64,000 nucleotides of DNA from positions 124,001-188,000 of the forward strand of contig NZ_VORT01000004.1 in assembly GCF_007997155.1 (NCBI RefSeq). The letters are read 5' to 3'. The position numbers were made by a program, and so were the translations under genes. Within the stretch, counting starts at the first letter, position 1. Each line of letters starts with the position of its first letter. The DNA is from Aequorivita antarctica. GTDB taxonomy: Bacteria; Bacteroidota; Bacteroidia; Flavobacteriales; Flavobacteriaceae. Shown one piece after another: positions 1 through 8,953 of the stretch. The notes beneath the pieces are model-generated. The model saw only the letters and a program-made list of their open reading frames with translations. It was not told where the DNA came from and ran no database searches.

Positions 1-2226
1 GTTGCCACCGCCACAGGTGGAATTTTTAGAAGTTATGACCGCGGCGCAAACTGGACTCCTATTTTTGACGATGAAGCAAAGCTGTCCATTGGAGATATTG
101 CCATCGCATCTTCTAACTCGCAACGGATCTATGCAGGAACGGGTGAAGCAAATGGAAGTGCGACCGACGGTGCTTTTTTTGGCGATGGAATTTACAGAAG
201 TGACAACGCAGGCGATACGTGGACAAACATAGGTTTACCTGAAAGCAACCATATTGGTCGAATTGTAGTGGATCCCATAAACCCAGACCGTGTTTTTGTG
301 GCAGCCACAGGTCAATTATACGGTAAAAATAGCAATCGAGGAATTTATAGAACTCTAAACGGAGGTGGAAGTTGGGAACAGGTTTTGTTCGTAACTGATT
401 CTACATCCGCAATAGATGTTGCTATGAACGTGGCAAATACAAACATTATTTATGCTGCAATGTGGGAACGCACCCGTAAACCTTGGGAACGTGATTACGG
501 CGGGTTAAGCTCCGCGATCCATCGTTCAATGGATGGAGGATCTACTTGGACACAGTTGGGCGCGGTGAATGGACTGCCTGCCCCAAATGTGGATACAGGA
601 AGAATAGGAATTGCTGTTTCGGAATCCGATCCTTCCACAGTTTATGCGCGTTACACTACCAATAAAGTTACAAACGAATTCAATGGCTTGTACAAAAGCA
701 CCGACAATGGGAATAATTGGACACTGGTAACGCTAGCAGCTTCTTTAAGTGGCATTGATGCCAATTTTGGTTGGTATTTTGGAAATATTCGTGTAAACCC
801 AACCAACTCATCAGAAGTATATATTGTAGGTTTTGAGATTGCAAAGTCTGTTGATAGCGGTGACTCTTGGCAGATGTTGCAAGGCATGCACGTAGATCAT
901 CACGCGCTGGAATTTTCAAAGACGAACAGTGATTTTATGCTCTCTGGTAACGATGGCGGTGCTTATATTTCAAATAATGGAGGTAGCAATTGGACTAAGT
1001 TCTTAAATCTTCCCCTAACGCAGTTTTACAATATTGAAGTTGACAAAACCCAACCGGAAAGACTTTATGGCGGAACACAGGACAACAATACTATAAGGAC
1101 AATTACTGGTGGAGCAAGTGACTGGAGCTCAATATGGGGTGGTGATGGTTTTCATGTAAACGTTGACCCTTTAGACAATAGCTACATTTACGTGGAATCC
1201 CAATATGGAAACTTGGGCCGCAGTACAAATGGTGGAAACAGTTTTAATTACGCTACCAACGGAATTAGTGCAAGCGACAGGAATAACTGGAACACACCGG
1301 TAATCATTTCTCCTTTTGACCACGAAATTCTTTATTATGGAACGAATAGATTATATACTTCCAACAAGGCTTCAAACTGGTCTGTGATTAGTCCTGACTT
1401 GACGGATGGCGTTCATCCCAGCGGTTCTCTGGCATTCGGAACACTTACTGCAATAGCTTCTTCCTATAACAATATTGACGTAATTTATACAGGAAGCGAT
1501 GATGGAAACGTAAACGTAACGTTTGATGGCGGTGCCACTTGGGCAAACGTAAGCACTGGCCTGCCAGATCAATATGTCACTTCCATTGCGATGAGTCCAG
1601 ATGATGATATGATTGCTTATGTAACGGTTTCAGGTTTTAAAAATTTAGAGTATACTCCGCACGTTTTCAAAACCACGGATGGAGGAGAAAATTGGACGGA
1701 CATTTCCTCGAATTTACCAAGTATTCCTGTTAACGATATTATTACATATTCAGAAGAAAATATACTTTTTGTAGCGACAGATTTGAACGTATGGTTTTCC
1801 ATTAATGAGGGTGCAAGTTGGGATATTCTTGGCAATGGCCTACCTCTAACCGTTATTATGGACTTAAAATTGCACGAACCAACGCAAACACTCTACGCGG
1901 GAACTTTTGGACGGGGGATGTTTAGTATTGACAATGTGGTTAACATTTGTCTGGGCGTTGACGACAACGAACTTTCGGCTAGTTCAATCAAACTGTATCC
2001 TAATCCGGCAACCTCGGAATTTACAATTTCGCAAACTTTATCCTCGGAAGGAAGTATTCAGCTTTTTAATATTTCGGGAAAAATGATAAAGGATTTGTTT
2101 CATGGAGATTTTGGAATACACAAAAGCATTAAAATAAAAACTGACGGAATTGCCGCAGGAACCTATTTTATAATGGTAAGGAGCGGGAAGCAATCTGTTG
2201 CGAAGAAGCTTTTGATAAATAATTAA
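1..2226 (+). CDS. Secreted Asp-box (BNR/sortilin-like) repeat protein with type IX sorting domain, 5'-partial
   Basis: The reading frame is open from the first base of the window and ends at TAA 2224-2226, so 741 residues are visible and the start lies outside. It contains many Asp-box motifs of the form S-x-D-x-G-x-x-W, for example YRSDNAGDTW, YKSTDNGNNW and FKTTDGGENW, which are the hallmark of multi-bladed beta-propellers of the sortilin/BNR type. The last 75 or so residues (from about base 2000) match a type A Por secretion tail: LYPNPATSEF, a middle beta-strand region, and GTYFIMV near the end. The protein is therefore expected to cross the outer membrane by the type IX system and be anchored or released. 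Its substrate cannot be told. It is probably chromosomal DNA or cargo beside the conjugative element. Confidence 0.9.
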   Translation, partial: VATATGGIFRSYDRGANWTPIFDDEAKLSIGDIAIASSNSQRIYAGTGEANGSATDGAFFGDGIYRSDNAGDTWTNIGLPESNHIGRIVVDPINPDRVFVAATGQLYGKNSNRGIYRTLNGGGSWEQVLFVTDSTSAIDVAMNVANTNIIYAAMWERTRKPWERDYGGLSSAIHRSMDGGSTWTQLGAVNGLPAPNVDTGRIGIAVSESDPSTVYARYTTNKVTNEFNGLYKSTDNGNNWTLVTLAASLSGIDANFGWYFGNIRVNPTNSSEVYIVGFEIAKSVDSGDSWQMLQGMHVDHHALEFSKTNSDFMLSGNDGGAYISNNGGSNWTKFLNLPLTQFYNIEVDKTQPERLYGGTQDNNTIRTITGGASDWSSIWGGDGFHVNVDPLDNSYIYVESQYGNLGRSTNGGNSFNYATNGISASDRNNWNTPVIISPFDHEILYYGTNRLYTSNKASNWSVISPDLTDGVHPSGSLAFGTLTAIASSYNNIDVIYTGSDDGNVNVTFDGGATWANVSTGLPDQYVTSIAMSPDDDMIAYVTVSGFKNLEYTPHVFKTTDGGENWTDISSNLPSIPVNDIITYSEENILFVATDLNVWFSINEGASWDILGNGLPLTVIMDLKLHEPTQTLYAGTFGRGMFSIDNVVNICLGVDDNELSASSIKLYPNPATSEFTISQTLSSEGSIQLFNISGKMIKDLFHGDFGIHKSIKIKTDGIAAGTYFIMVRSGKQSVAKKLLINN

Positions 2227-2357
2227 CTGATGTGAGCAGAGTTAATGTGCTGTTTTTCAATTTCCACAGGATAATAAGTGTTTTCATGTCCTGCAGCCCA
2301 TTCCCCTATATTCCCCAGAAAAAGCTTTATTACGGGAAATGCGCCTCATTACAAAAG

Positions 2358-3148
2358 TCTTGGACATAACTCCAAAGCTTCCAATTTCCATTCCACCTTT
2401 CCGCTCATTCCTGGGAAAAAACAGGAAGCGATCAAACTCCATTTCAATCTACATCTTAGAAATTAAGCAGGCTTTAAATCCTGCTAAGAATCAGGTACAG
2501 TACTGATAACTCGTTCAGCTCTTTTCTCTGCCTTCCACGAAAAGAGCTTCATTAAATAAATCTTGGACACAACTCCAAAGCTTCCGATTTCCATTCCACT
2601 TGCTCGCTTATTCCCGAAAAAGTCGGGAACCGGCCAAACTCCATTCCATCTACGTCTTTAAAGTTACGTCCGCCTTAAATCCCGCTATGAATCAAGTTCG
2701 GTTCTTATAACCTATTCAGCACTTTACCCTGCTTTACGCGAAAAGCTTCATTCCGAGAAAAGAGCTTCTCTACAGAGATCTTGGACACCATCCCCAATTT
2801 CTGCTTTCCATTAAACTAACCCGATCCGCTGGGCTGGACCGGGACGCTACATTCCAAACTGAAATTGTGAACGGAGTCCGCTTTAAATCCTGCTGAGAAT
2901 CAAGTTCAGCACATTCCCCTGCATTCCGCGAAATGCTACATTCCGGGCAATGAGCTTCTCTACAAACCTCTTGGACACCATCCGCAATTTCTACTTTCCA
3001 TTCCACTAACCCGATCCGCTTCGCTGGAACGGTACACTTCATTCCAATCCGAAATCGTGAACGAAGTCCGCCTATTCGAAATTAACAATTCTGCATTTGT
3101 TCCACTTCCCTTGATTTAGTATTTCACATAAGTTTTTAGACATACTCC
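2358..3148. repeat. Degenerate tandem repeat, four copies plus a remnant, period about 190-218 bp
   Basis: The block beginning TCTTGGACA occurs at 2358, 2561, 2779 and 2969, each followed within 20 bases by a TTTCCATT motif (CCATTCCAC in three copies). A weaker fifth copy (TTTTAGACATACTCC) begins near 3134. A second shared block, CTTTAAATCC-TGCT-GAATCA, lies between copies near 2473, 2672 and 2881. Spacing is 203, 218 and 190 bp. Several short open frames run through the region but none is conserved between copies, so this looks non-coding. It fills the whole gap between the type IX protein and the first gene of the mobile element, which makes an element boundary, a regulatory array or decayed duplications possible. 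Confidence 0.75.
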
Positions 3149-3307
3149 CGCACCGGCGCTGTCCCTACCATTTTTTTGTAGGCAAAATACCAACATTCGG
3201 AAGTTAAACGGACTGCATAACCGGTCGTAAACTCCCTTTTATAAGTCCTTATTAATTCCAAATATTGAAATGTATCAGCAACAAAAAAAGGTAACAGCGA
3301 AGGCACT

Positions 3308-3493
3308 ATGGGAAGTAAATCTAAAACGAAAATTATGAAATCTTACGAAATCAATAAAAGGGAAGTGGAAACAAAGTTAAAAAAACAAAAAAAGGAAAAC
3401 GCTTTGGATATAATAAGTAAATCACTTCAAAAAAATATAAACGTAAACTATCTGAATGGTTCAGATAGCATTTTAATTAATCTTAAATCTTAA
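3308..3493 (+). CDS. Small lysine-rich hypothetical protein upstream of ssb
   Basis: A 61-residue frame starts at ATG 3308 and stops 4 bases before the ssb start, which suggests a shared transcript. The product is very basic in its first half (many K and few hydrophobic residues) and slightly more hydrophobic at the end (SDSILINLKS). An internal ATG at residue 10 (base 3335) could equally be the start. I do not recognise a family. The tight spacing to ssb and lack of a competing frame are the only reasons to call it a gene. It could be a small nucleic-acid-associated protein, but that is a guess from charge alone. Confidence 0.45.
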   Translation: MGSKSKTKIMKSYEINKREVETKLKKQKKENALDIISKSLQKNINVNYLNGSDSILINLKS

Positions 3494-3497
3494 CATC

Positions 3498-3851
3498 ATG
3501 AGTACATTAAAAAACAAAGTACAGTTAATCGGGAACGTAGGAAATGAACCCGAAATCAAGACCCTTGAAAGTGGTAAAAAAGTTGCCAATTTTTCATTAG
3601 CTACCAATGAATTTTATAAAAATTCAAATGGCGAGAAAGTGCAGAATACCCAATGGCATAATATAGTAGCCTGGGGTAAAACTGCTGAAATTGTTGAGAA
3701 TTATGTAGGCAAAGGAAAAGAGATTGCTATTGAGGGCAAATTGACCTCCCGTTCCTATGAAACCGAAGCAGGAGAGAAACGATATGTTACCGAAGTGGTG
3801 GCAGATGAAATTCTTTTGTTAGGAACGAAAACAGATGATAAAACTGAATAG
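3498..3851 (+). CDS. ssb: Single-stranded DNA-binding protein
   Basis: This 117-residue protein is a typical OB-fold SSB: it opens with KNKVQLIGNVGNEPEIK, has the central WHNIVAWGKTAE segment and continues with a GKGKEIAIEGKLTSRSY strand pair. The family coats single-stranded DNA during replication and transfer. It is short for an SSB and ends TKTDDKTE, without the acidic phenylalanine-ended tip (DDxPF) that recruits partner proteins in chromosomal SSBs. Such short SSBs are common on Bacteroidota conjugative elements, where they protect the transferred strand. A strong hairpin follows directly, so it ends a small operon with the 61-residue gene. Confidence 0.93.
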   Translation: MSTLKNKVQLIGNVGNEPEIKTLESGKKVANFSLATNEFYKNSNGEKVQNTQWHNIVAWGKTAEIVENYVGKGKEIAIEGKLTSRSYETEAGEKRYVTEVVADEILLLGTKTDDKTE

Positions 3852-3864
3852 TTTCAGTAAAAAT

Positions 3865-3900
3865 TAAGAGGGCGTTTCAGTCGAAAGTAGCGCCCTCTTA
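3865..3900 (+). terminator. Hairpin terminator after ssb
   Basis: A perfect 10-bp stem, TAAGAGGGCG (3865-3874) with CGCCCTCTTA (3891-3900), encloses a 16-base loop 14 bases after the ssb stop codon. It is followed by TCATTTAAT rather than a clean T-run, which is usual for weakly T-tailed terminators in this phylum. Confidence 0.7.
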
Positions 3901-3929
3901 TCATTTAATAACTTCAAAATAGAAATAAA

Positions 3930-4310
3930 ATGAAAGCACAAGTTAATGAAATAAAAGAAGGATTACAACATTTTCACGGAACGGAAATGTTCTATCAAAT
4001 CCCATTATTAAGAACACGATTTACAGACGGACTAAAATATCTAGCCAATGTGGCGGATTGCTTTTGGCTAATTACAGATACTTCAGTAATTGCTAAAAGT
4101 CTGATGAACCGAAGTGAATTTATAACTATAGACTTTAAAAGATTGTCCGAGGAAAAACAGGATTATACAGGTTATGAAGCCGAAATTACGTATACAGATG
4201 GAAACGATAACATTTTGGAAAAGCACGGCTATCGCGCAACCGATTTTCCATTGGATGAACTGCGATTATTTTTTGTAAATGACACGCTGATGTTACCAAG
4301 CGAATATTAA
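3930..4310 (+). CDS. DUF6876-like protein
   Basis: The 126-residue product has the layout I associate with the DUF6876 family of Bacteroidota mobile elements: an N-terminal FHGTEMFYQIPL segment, then FTDGLKYLANVADCFWLITD, and a central acidic beta-rich part with YTDGNDNILEKH. Function is unknown. The family is usually found next to ssb and mobilisation genes, as here, so a housekeeping role in transfer or maintenance is an inference from position only. There is no signal peptide or membrane segment, so the protein should be cytoplasmic. The family assignment is from memory of the motif. Confidence 0.7.
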   Translation: MKAQVNEIKEGLQHFHGTEMFYQIPLLRTRFTDGLKYLANVADCFWLITDTSVIAKSLMNRSEFITIDFKRLSEEKQDYTGYEAEITYTDGNDNILEKHGYRATDFPLDELRLFFVNDTLMLPSEY

Positions 4311-4330
4311 GAAATCTAAATCCAAATGTT

Positions 4331-4528
4331 ATGATTTATCTTAATTATTCAAACTTGAACGAGGAAACCCAAACACAACTTTTGAAAAATTCCAAAGAGG
4401 AAATACAAGAACGGTTTGGAGATGATATCCGAAACTATGCAGACGAACATCATATTGATTTTAATACGATGCTCGAAGAGGAAGCACAGCGAAATCTTTA
4501 CAGTTATGATTTTGTATTTGTTATTTGA
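4331..4528 (+). CDS. Small acidic hypothetical protein
   Basis: A 65-residue frame starts 20 bases after the DUF6876-like gene and ends just before a rho-independent terminator, which supports it as the last gene of that operon. It is acidic (many E and D), predicted mostly helical, with a hydrophobic end (YDFVFVI). I do not recognise a family. Small genes of this kind are common between ssb and the mob genes of Bacteroidota conjugative elements. No catalytic motif is visible. Confidence 0.55.
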   Translation: MIYLNYSNLNEETQTQLLKNSKEEIQERFGDDIRNYADEHHIDFNTMLEEEAQRNLYSYDFVFVI

Positions 4529-4545
4529 ATCTTAGAACAGTAACC

Positions 4546-4582
4546 AAAAGACCTTTGAAAATCTCAAGGGTCTTTTCTTTTT
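4546..4582 (+). terminator. Rho-independent terminator
   Basis: AAAAGACC (4546-4553) pairs with GGTCTTTT (4569-4576), loop about 15 bases, followed by CTTTTTG. It closes the ssb-side operon. Confidence 0.75.
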
Positions 4583-4726
4583 GTGAATAATTCATTGAAC
4601 AATCCGCAACCGAATGAATGCTTTGTTGAAGAAAATTTTGATTGTTAAAATTGAATTTCATAAAAATTGATAATCAATTCTAAATTTCAAATAGGACACT
4701 TAATTTTCTATAAAAGGTTCTAAAAT

Positions 4727-4783
4727 TTTGTCCGTGCGCGGACAAATTGGAGAAGCAAGAGGGTAACACGCTGCGCGGTGTTA
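4727..4783. other. Candidate origin of transfer (oriT): two adjacent hairpins upstream of the mob genes
   Basis: Two GC-rich inverted repeats stand out in an AT-rich gap. The first is a perfect 8-bp stem, TTTGTCCG (4727-4734) with CGGACAAA (4739-4746), loop TGCG. The second is TAACAC (4764-4769) with GTGTTA (4778-4783), loop GCTGCGCG. They lie 140-195 bases before the relaxosome accessory gene and relaxase, which is where oriT sits in mobilisable Bacteroidota elements. The nick site cannot be placed by eye. The remaining DNA in this 393-base gap is AT-rich with no gene. Confidence 0.5.
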
Positions 4784-4921
4784 ATGTTCCAATTAATTTT
4801 ACAAATCGCTGATTTATAGAACTTTGTATTTTTAAAATAGTTTGAAAGAGTGAAGTTTAAGAATGTTTTTCACGAAAAAACTTTTCCGAAGTAGCAAAAT
4901 CAACAAATATTTCACGAAAAA

Positions 4922-5308
4922 ATGGATAAAGGATATGAAAAGGAACGATTTGAAAGCTTAAGCATAAAGCGATCTGTAGCCAAAAAATTCAGAAGCTATT
5001 GTAAGTCGATTTCCAAATCGCAGTCAATAACGCTATTGTTGATGTTAGAGTTTTTTCGTGACCACGGCATTTCTCCTATGGATTCGTTAGGCCCACATCT
5101 GATGGCATCGGAAGTACGGATTCTAAAAAGGATCAATGCTGTGATAGCTATAATGAGAGATATGGAAAAAACACAAACAAAACCAACGGCAGCTATGATA
5201 CTTTCTCTGTTTGAGGAGTCAGCCCCGAATGAAAAGCCACTCATTTTGGAAAAGAAATTGACGGAAGAAAAACCATTGAAATACAGGGAAGGACAGGATG
5301 AAAATTAA
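4922..5308 (+). CDS. BfmA/BtgA-like mobilisation accessory protein
   Basis: The 128-residue protein begins with a strand-helix-helix stretch (ESLSIKRSVAKKFRSYCKS, then SITLLLMLEFF) of the kind found in BfmA/BtgA mobilisation proteins of Bacteroidota elements. In that family the small protein binds oriT and helps the relaxase nick. It is followed 11 bases later by the relaxase gene and preceded by the hairpin-rich oriT candidate, which fits. The C-terminal 30 residues are charged and probably disordered. Assignment rests on size, motif and context. Confidence 0.75.
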   Translation: MDKGYEKERFESLSIKRSVAKKFRSYCKSISKSQSITLLLMLEFFRDHGISPMDSLGPHLMASEVRILKRINAVIAIMRDMEKTQTKPTAAMILSLFEESAPNEKPLILEKKLTEEKPLKYREGQDEN

Positions 5309-5319
5309 AATTAGTAGTA

Positions 5320-6348
5320 ATGTATATAACAATCACGCCCCAAAAGTTGGGAGATAACTATTCACAAAGTGCGGCTGATTTTGTGGAATATCTTGAAAAG
5401 GAAAATCTAATTCTGGAAGGTGAAAATGAGGAATTCTTTTTCAATCAATATGAGGATAAAATATCGGCAAAGGAAGTGGTGCGGGATATTGATGGCAATA
5501 CGGGCAAACTTAAAAAGATAGAACCTAAATTTTACTCAATTACCGTTAGCCCGTCGAAATATGAACTGAAGCGTCTGCAAAATAGTAGCGAAGATTTAAA
5601 AAGATATACCAGGGAATTGATGAAGGATTATGTGGCCTGTTTCAACCGTGAAATAAACGGCAAGCCCATAAGTATTGATGATATAAAATATTATGCAAAA
5701 ATTGAACACCAACGTACTTTTAAAGGGTCGGATATTCAGATTCGGGAGAATCAACCTTTTGCTACTAAAATAATGGAACTTCAAAAAGAAATAAGGACTA
5801 TTCAATCTGGAGAAAAGGAGGGAGGTATCAAAGATTTAGAAAAACAAATAGTGAAATTGGAACGGGAAGCTCCTCATCAGCAAAATGGAAAGCGGATTGT
5901 CAGAGGAATGCAAAAAGAAGGTAATCAAAGCCACATCCATATTATAGTGAGCCGGAAGGATGCATCAAATTCTTTAAGTCTTTCTCCAGGGAGCAAATAC
6001 AAATCGTCTGAGGTAATGATGAAAGGTAAGTTAGTAAAACGAGGATTTGACCGGGACCAGTTTTTTACGAAATCAGAGAAAACTTTTGATGGGACATTTG
6101 GCTATAAACGAAATTATGTGGAAATATACCGAGCTAGAAAGGAATTTATAAAAAATCCCAATTTCTATTTTTCGGCTTTATTGCAATTACCGACCAATGA
6201 AAAAGCTATAGCGTTTAAATTGATGCGGGAATCTGGAATGCCAATCCAAAGCATTCCAACAAGCTCGGCACAATTGGCACTAAAAGTATTCAATAGACTG
6301 AGGCGGGGAGTGGAAGTCGCTATCAAATCCAGTTCAATAGGAATCTAA
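5320..6348 (+). CDS. MobB-type relaxase (DUF5712-like)
   Basis: This 342-residue protein lies between the accessory protein and the coupling ATPase. It has an N-terminal YITITPQKLG strand, a central helical region with a charged coiled-coil part (about residues 150-190), and the metal-binding motif SHIHIIVSRKD at about residues 204-214, the HxH signature expected of rolling-circle relaxases. Relaxases nick oriT, stay bound to the 5' end through a tyrosine, and guide the strand to the T4SS. The catalytic tyrosine cannot be pinned down by eye. The C-terminus ends in a basic segment. Family naming is from memory; the relaxase role is well supported by motif and gene order. Confidence 0.8.
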   Translation: MYITITPQKLGDNYSQSAADFVEYLEKENLILEGENEEFFFNQYEDKISAKEVVRDIDGNTGKLKKIEPKFYSITVSPSKYELKRLQNSSEDLKRYTRELMKDYVACFNREINGKPISIDDIKYYAKIEHQRTFKGSDIQIRENQPFATKIMELQKEIRTIQSGEKEGGIKDLEKQIVKLEREAPHQQNGKRIVRGMQKEGNQSHIHIIVSRKDASNSLSLSPGSKYKSSEVMMKGKLVKRGFDRDQFFTKSEKTFDGTFGYKRNYVEIYRARKEFIKNPNFYFSALLQLPTNEKAIAFKLMRESGMPIQSIPTSSAQLALKVFNRLRRGVEVAIKSSSIGI

Positions 6349-6358
6349 TTTTAAAAAT

Positions 6359-7939
6359 ATGGACTTTAATAATCCGATAATAATTATTTCTGTCATCGCT
6401 ACCGCCAGCTTCATTTTTTATCTCTTATTCCGGTTGATAAGATTGGCATTTTGGATAAACCTGATTTTGATTGTTTGGATGCTGTATTATATTTCGGATT
6501 CGTTTGGTTTGTCAAATTCATTACTTTATTTTGGATGTCCCATTTTGTTAATAAACACTATTCTGTATGTCTTCTTTCAAAAAGAGGATAATACGAATGA
6601 AGCTGGTTCCAAATACGAAGTCCATTTTAAATTAAATCGAGGTGATTTCAAAATTCAAAATATCAGGAGAGGTGCGTCAATAATTGGAGCAGCAGGTAGC
6701 GGAAAGACTGAAAGCGTAGTTTATGGGTTTCTGAAACATTTCAAAAAGCATTCTTTTTGTGGAGTGATCCACGACTATAAGGATTTCGAGATTACTGAAA
6801 TGGCTTATCCACTTTTTAAAGATTCGGAAATTCCTTTTTATATAATTTCATTCGATAAAATAATACATCGGGTAAATCCCATTGCTCCGAGGTATCTTGA
6901 AAATGAAGAAAGCGTAAATGAAGTTTCCCGAGTTCTTATTGAAAATCTTCTGGAACAACGGGAATCGGGCGCCACAGGAAGCAATAAATTCTTCAATGAT
7001 GCTGCTGAGGGGTTGATCGGTGGGCTTATTTGGAAACTTCGAACCTCCTATCCACAATTCTGTACACTGCCGCATCTTATTGCAATTTATCAATATCTCG
7101 ATACAGAAAGCTTGGTTACTTTTTTAAGCTCAAACACTACTTCCCGCGCAATGGCTGATGCCTTTATTAGTGGAAAGGATTCCGAGAGACAAACGGCAGC
7201 GGTAAAGAGTACCTTGGCCAATGCCTTAAAGCGCCTCAGCACCCAACGGATATTTATGGCACTCTCAGCGGATGAGGTCCCTCTGAATATAAACAACAGA
7301 AATAACCCGGCGGTGATCTCTGTGGTGAACAACCCGAAATTTGAAACCGCATATTCTCCCGTAATTGCTACAATAATTCATACCATTACCAAACAGATGA
7401 GCGTTCGTAATTCATTGCCTTCATTTTTGATGATGGAGGAAGCCCCAACAATACGGTTATTAAATATGCATCGCATTCCAGCCACCTTGCGGAGTTATGA
7501 TATTGCGACTATTTATGTAATGCAGGATAAGATACAGAACGATATGATGTATGGAGATAAGGCGAGCAAGGCTATTTTGAGCAATCTATCCTATCAATTC
7601 TTTGGAAAAGTGAATGACCCCGACACGGCTAAATACTACGAACGGTTTTTTGAAATAGTAAAAGATCCCACCAAGAGTATAAGCCGTGGCCACAACCTAG
7701 ATTTTGATACCCGAATTACAACAGGGGAGAAGGAGATTCCAAAAATTCGGGCAGATGTATTTTTTCGTTTAAAGCAAGGGGAGTTTATTACCTATGCTGA
7801 TGGGAAGGATAAGAAGGTGCAATTTAAACTTTCGAAAATTGAAAGATATTTTTCCAATAAAATCCGCAATTATACAGAAGCTGATTTGGAAGAAAATTTT
7901 GAGAGGATATATCGAGAGGTCAGGTCTATCTTTAAATAG
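6359..7939 (+). CDS. VirD4/TraG-type type IV coupling ATPase (MobC-like)
   Basis: The 526-residue protein starts 10 bases after the relaxase. Residues 8-73 form two or three membrane segments. A Walker A motif GAAGSGKTES lies at about 110-119, and a Walker B with FLMMEEAP at about 356-363. This is the plan of type IV coupling proteins, which sit in the inner membrane, receive the relaxase-DNA complex and pump DNA into the secretion channel. It completes a standard accessory protein-relaxase-coupling protein operon. The matching T4SS genes are 20 kb away on the other strand, separated by the defence genes. Confidence 0.9.
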   Translation: MDFNNPIIIISVIATASFIFYLLFRLIRLAFWINLILIVWMLYYISDSFGLSNSLLYFGCPILLINTILYVFFQKEDNTNEAGSKYEVHFKLNRGDFKIQNIRRGASIIGAAGSGKTESVVYGFLKHFKKHSFCGVIHDYKDFEITEMAYPLFKDSEIPFYIISFDKIIHRVNPIAPRYLENEESVNEVSRVLIENLLEQRESGATGSNKFFNDAAEGLIGGLIWKLRTSYPQFCTLPHLIAIYQYLDTESLVTFLSSNTTSRAMADAFISGKDSERQTAAVKSTLANALKRLSTQRIFMALSADEVPLNINNRNNPAVISVVNNPKFETAYSPVIATIIHTITKQMSVRNSLPSFLMMEEAPTIRLLNMHRIPATLRSYDIATIYVMQDKIQNDMMYGDKASKAILSNLSYQFFGKVNDPDTAKYYERFFEIVKDPTKSISRGHNLDFDTRITTGEKEIPKIRADVFFRLKQGEFITYADGKDKKVQFKLSKIERYFSNKIRNYTEADLEENFERIYREVRSIFK

Positions 7940-8027
7940 ATTAATTTTTTTTAATGATTGGGCGCAATTTAAAATAATTGATTAAAATAAATCATTTGGA
8001 TCTGGTTCCTATGACTTCTCCTTTTTT

Positions 8028-8240
8028 ATGCTTTTATTTAACTGCTGGGACAAAGCCGGAAAACCCGAATTCAGAAACTTTTTGTTATCCCGACATTTAT
8101 AGTTACAGTTATTCAGGAATGCTCGTTGGCGAAAACCAGTTGACAAAAGCAAGGATTATAAATATTGGAAAGAGTTTTGGAACGAAAATAAAAACTCGCT
8201 AACTTGGGATAATAAAAAAGGACATTTCGTAGCTGACTGA
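8028..8240 (+). pseudogene. Decayed small ORF with one in-frame stop
   Basis: The frame from ATG 8028 to TGA 8238-8240 reads as 70 sense codons interrupted by a TAG at 8100-8102. The two halves look coding (WDKAGKPEFRNFLLS, then DKSKDYKYWKEFWNENKNS), being rich in W, K, E and N without low-complexity runs. I do not recognise the family. It lies in the 450-base gap after the coupling ATPase, which otherwise holds nothing visible apart from the promoter of the next gene. It may be a gene lost since the accessory region was inserted. Confidence 0.35.
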
Positions 8241-8361
8241 AAAAAGTAGCGTTTTCCAACAACGCATCCTATGAAAAGTACTAATCCCGTTTCTAAAATA
8301 ATATTCTTATTTTATTTATCTTATTCAAATGAATCTGCTGCTACTATTATTATAATTTCGG

Positions 8362-8369
8362 TAATTTTG
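8362..8369 (+). promoter_or_regulatory. Minus-7 box (TAATTTTG) for the secreted-protein operon
   Basis: TAATTTTG fits the Bacteroidota TAnnTTTG consensus and lies 20 bases before the ATG at 8390. No convincing minus-33 TTTG was seen. Confidence 0.4.
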
Positions 8370-8389
8370 CGCTTCAAAATTACTGAATT

Positions 8390-8947
8390 ATGAAATATAC
8401 AATTTTAGTTATCTTTTTAACAATAAGCGCCTTTGCACAAGGACAGGACTACAAAATTTCCCAATATTATGAAGGTTATATCATCAAAAAGGACGGCACC
8501 AAGGAACGAGGCTACATTTTATATGACGATGAATCTGTTAGGTATGAAAGCGTAACCTTTAAGAAAGAACAAAAAGGCAAAAAAGAGCGATTTAAACCAA
8601 AGGATATCGCTGGTTATAAAGTTTCCGACAAGGTGTATCACACAGTGCAATTTCAGGATATTCCTTTTAAAAATACTAAATTTTTGATGTTGGAAAAAGA
8701 GGGTTGCTTAAATATGTATTCTTACAGAACGCTTTCTGAGGGAGCATGGTCTACTGTAATGATTTTGAAAAATGACGAAAAGGCCATAAATACACAGAAC
8801 TTTATTATGGGTTATGCAGATAAAATGGCAGACCTCGTAAAAGACGATCAGGAATTAGCCGCTAAAATTAAGAATAAGGAAAAAGGCTATTCGTTGTTAA
8901 ATATAGAGGCAATTGTAGATGAATATAACAGCAATTGTAAAAAATAG
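8390..8947 (+). CDS. Secreted hypothetical protein
   Basis: The 185-residue protein begins with a clear signal peptide (KYTILVIFLTISAFAQGQ), so it is exported to the periplasm or beyond. The mature part starts YKISQYYEGYIIKKDGTKERGY and is rich in lysine, tyrosine and beta-strand patterns. It ends with a helical tail ending SNCKK. I do not recognise a family or any catalytic motif. It is followed after 6 bases by another secreted protein, so the two probably act together. No lipobox is visible. This pair is cargo inside the conjugative element, between the mob genes and the defence island. Confidence 0.7.
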   Translation: MKYTILVIFLTISAFAQGQDYKISQYYEGYIIKKDGTKERGYILYDDESVRYESVTFKKEQKGKKERFKPKDIAGYKVSDKVYHTVQFQDIPFKNTKFLMLEKEGCLNMYSYRTLSEGAWSTVMILKNDEKAINTQNFIMGYADKMADLVKDDQELAAKIKNKEKGYSLLNIEAIVDEYNSNCKK

Positions 8948-8953
8948 AACCAG

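Noticed and set aside
2278-3042. Small reading frames in the repeat region
   Set aside because: They are not conserved between repeat copies and have no family features.
7978-8202. 74-residue plus-strand frame in another phase after the coupling ATPase
   Set aside because: Composition is poor and the alternative frame from 8028 with one stop looks more coding, so it was not called.
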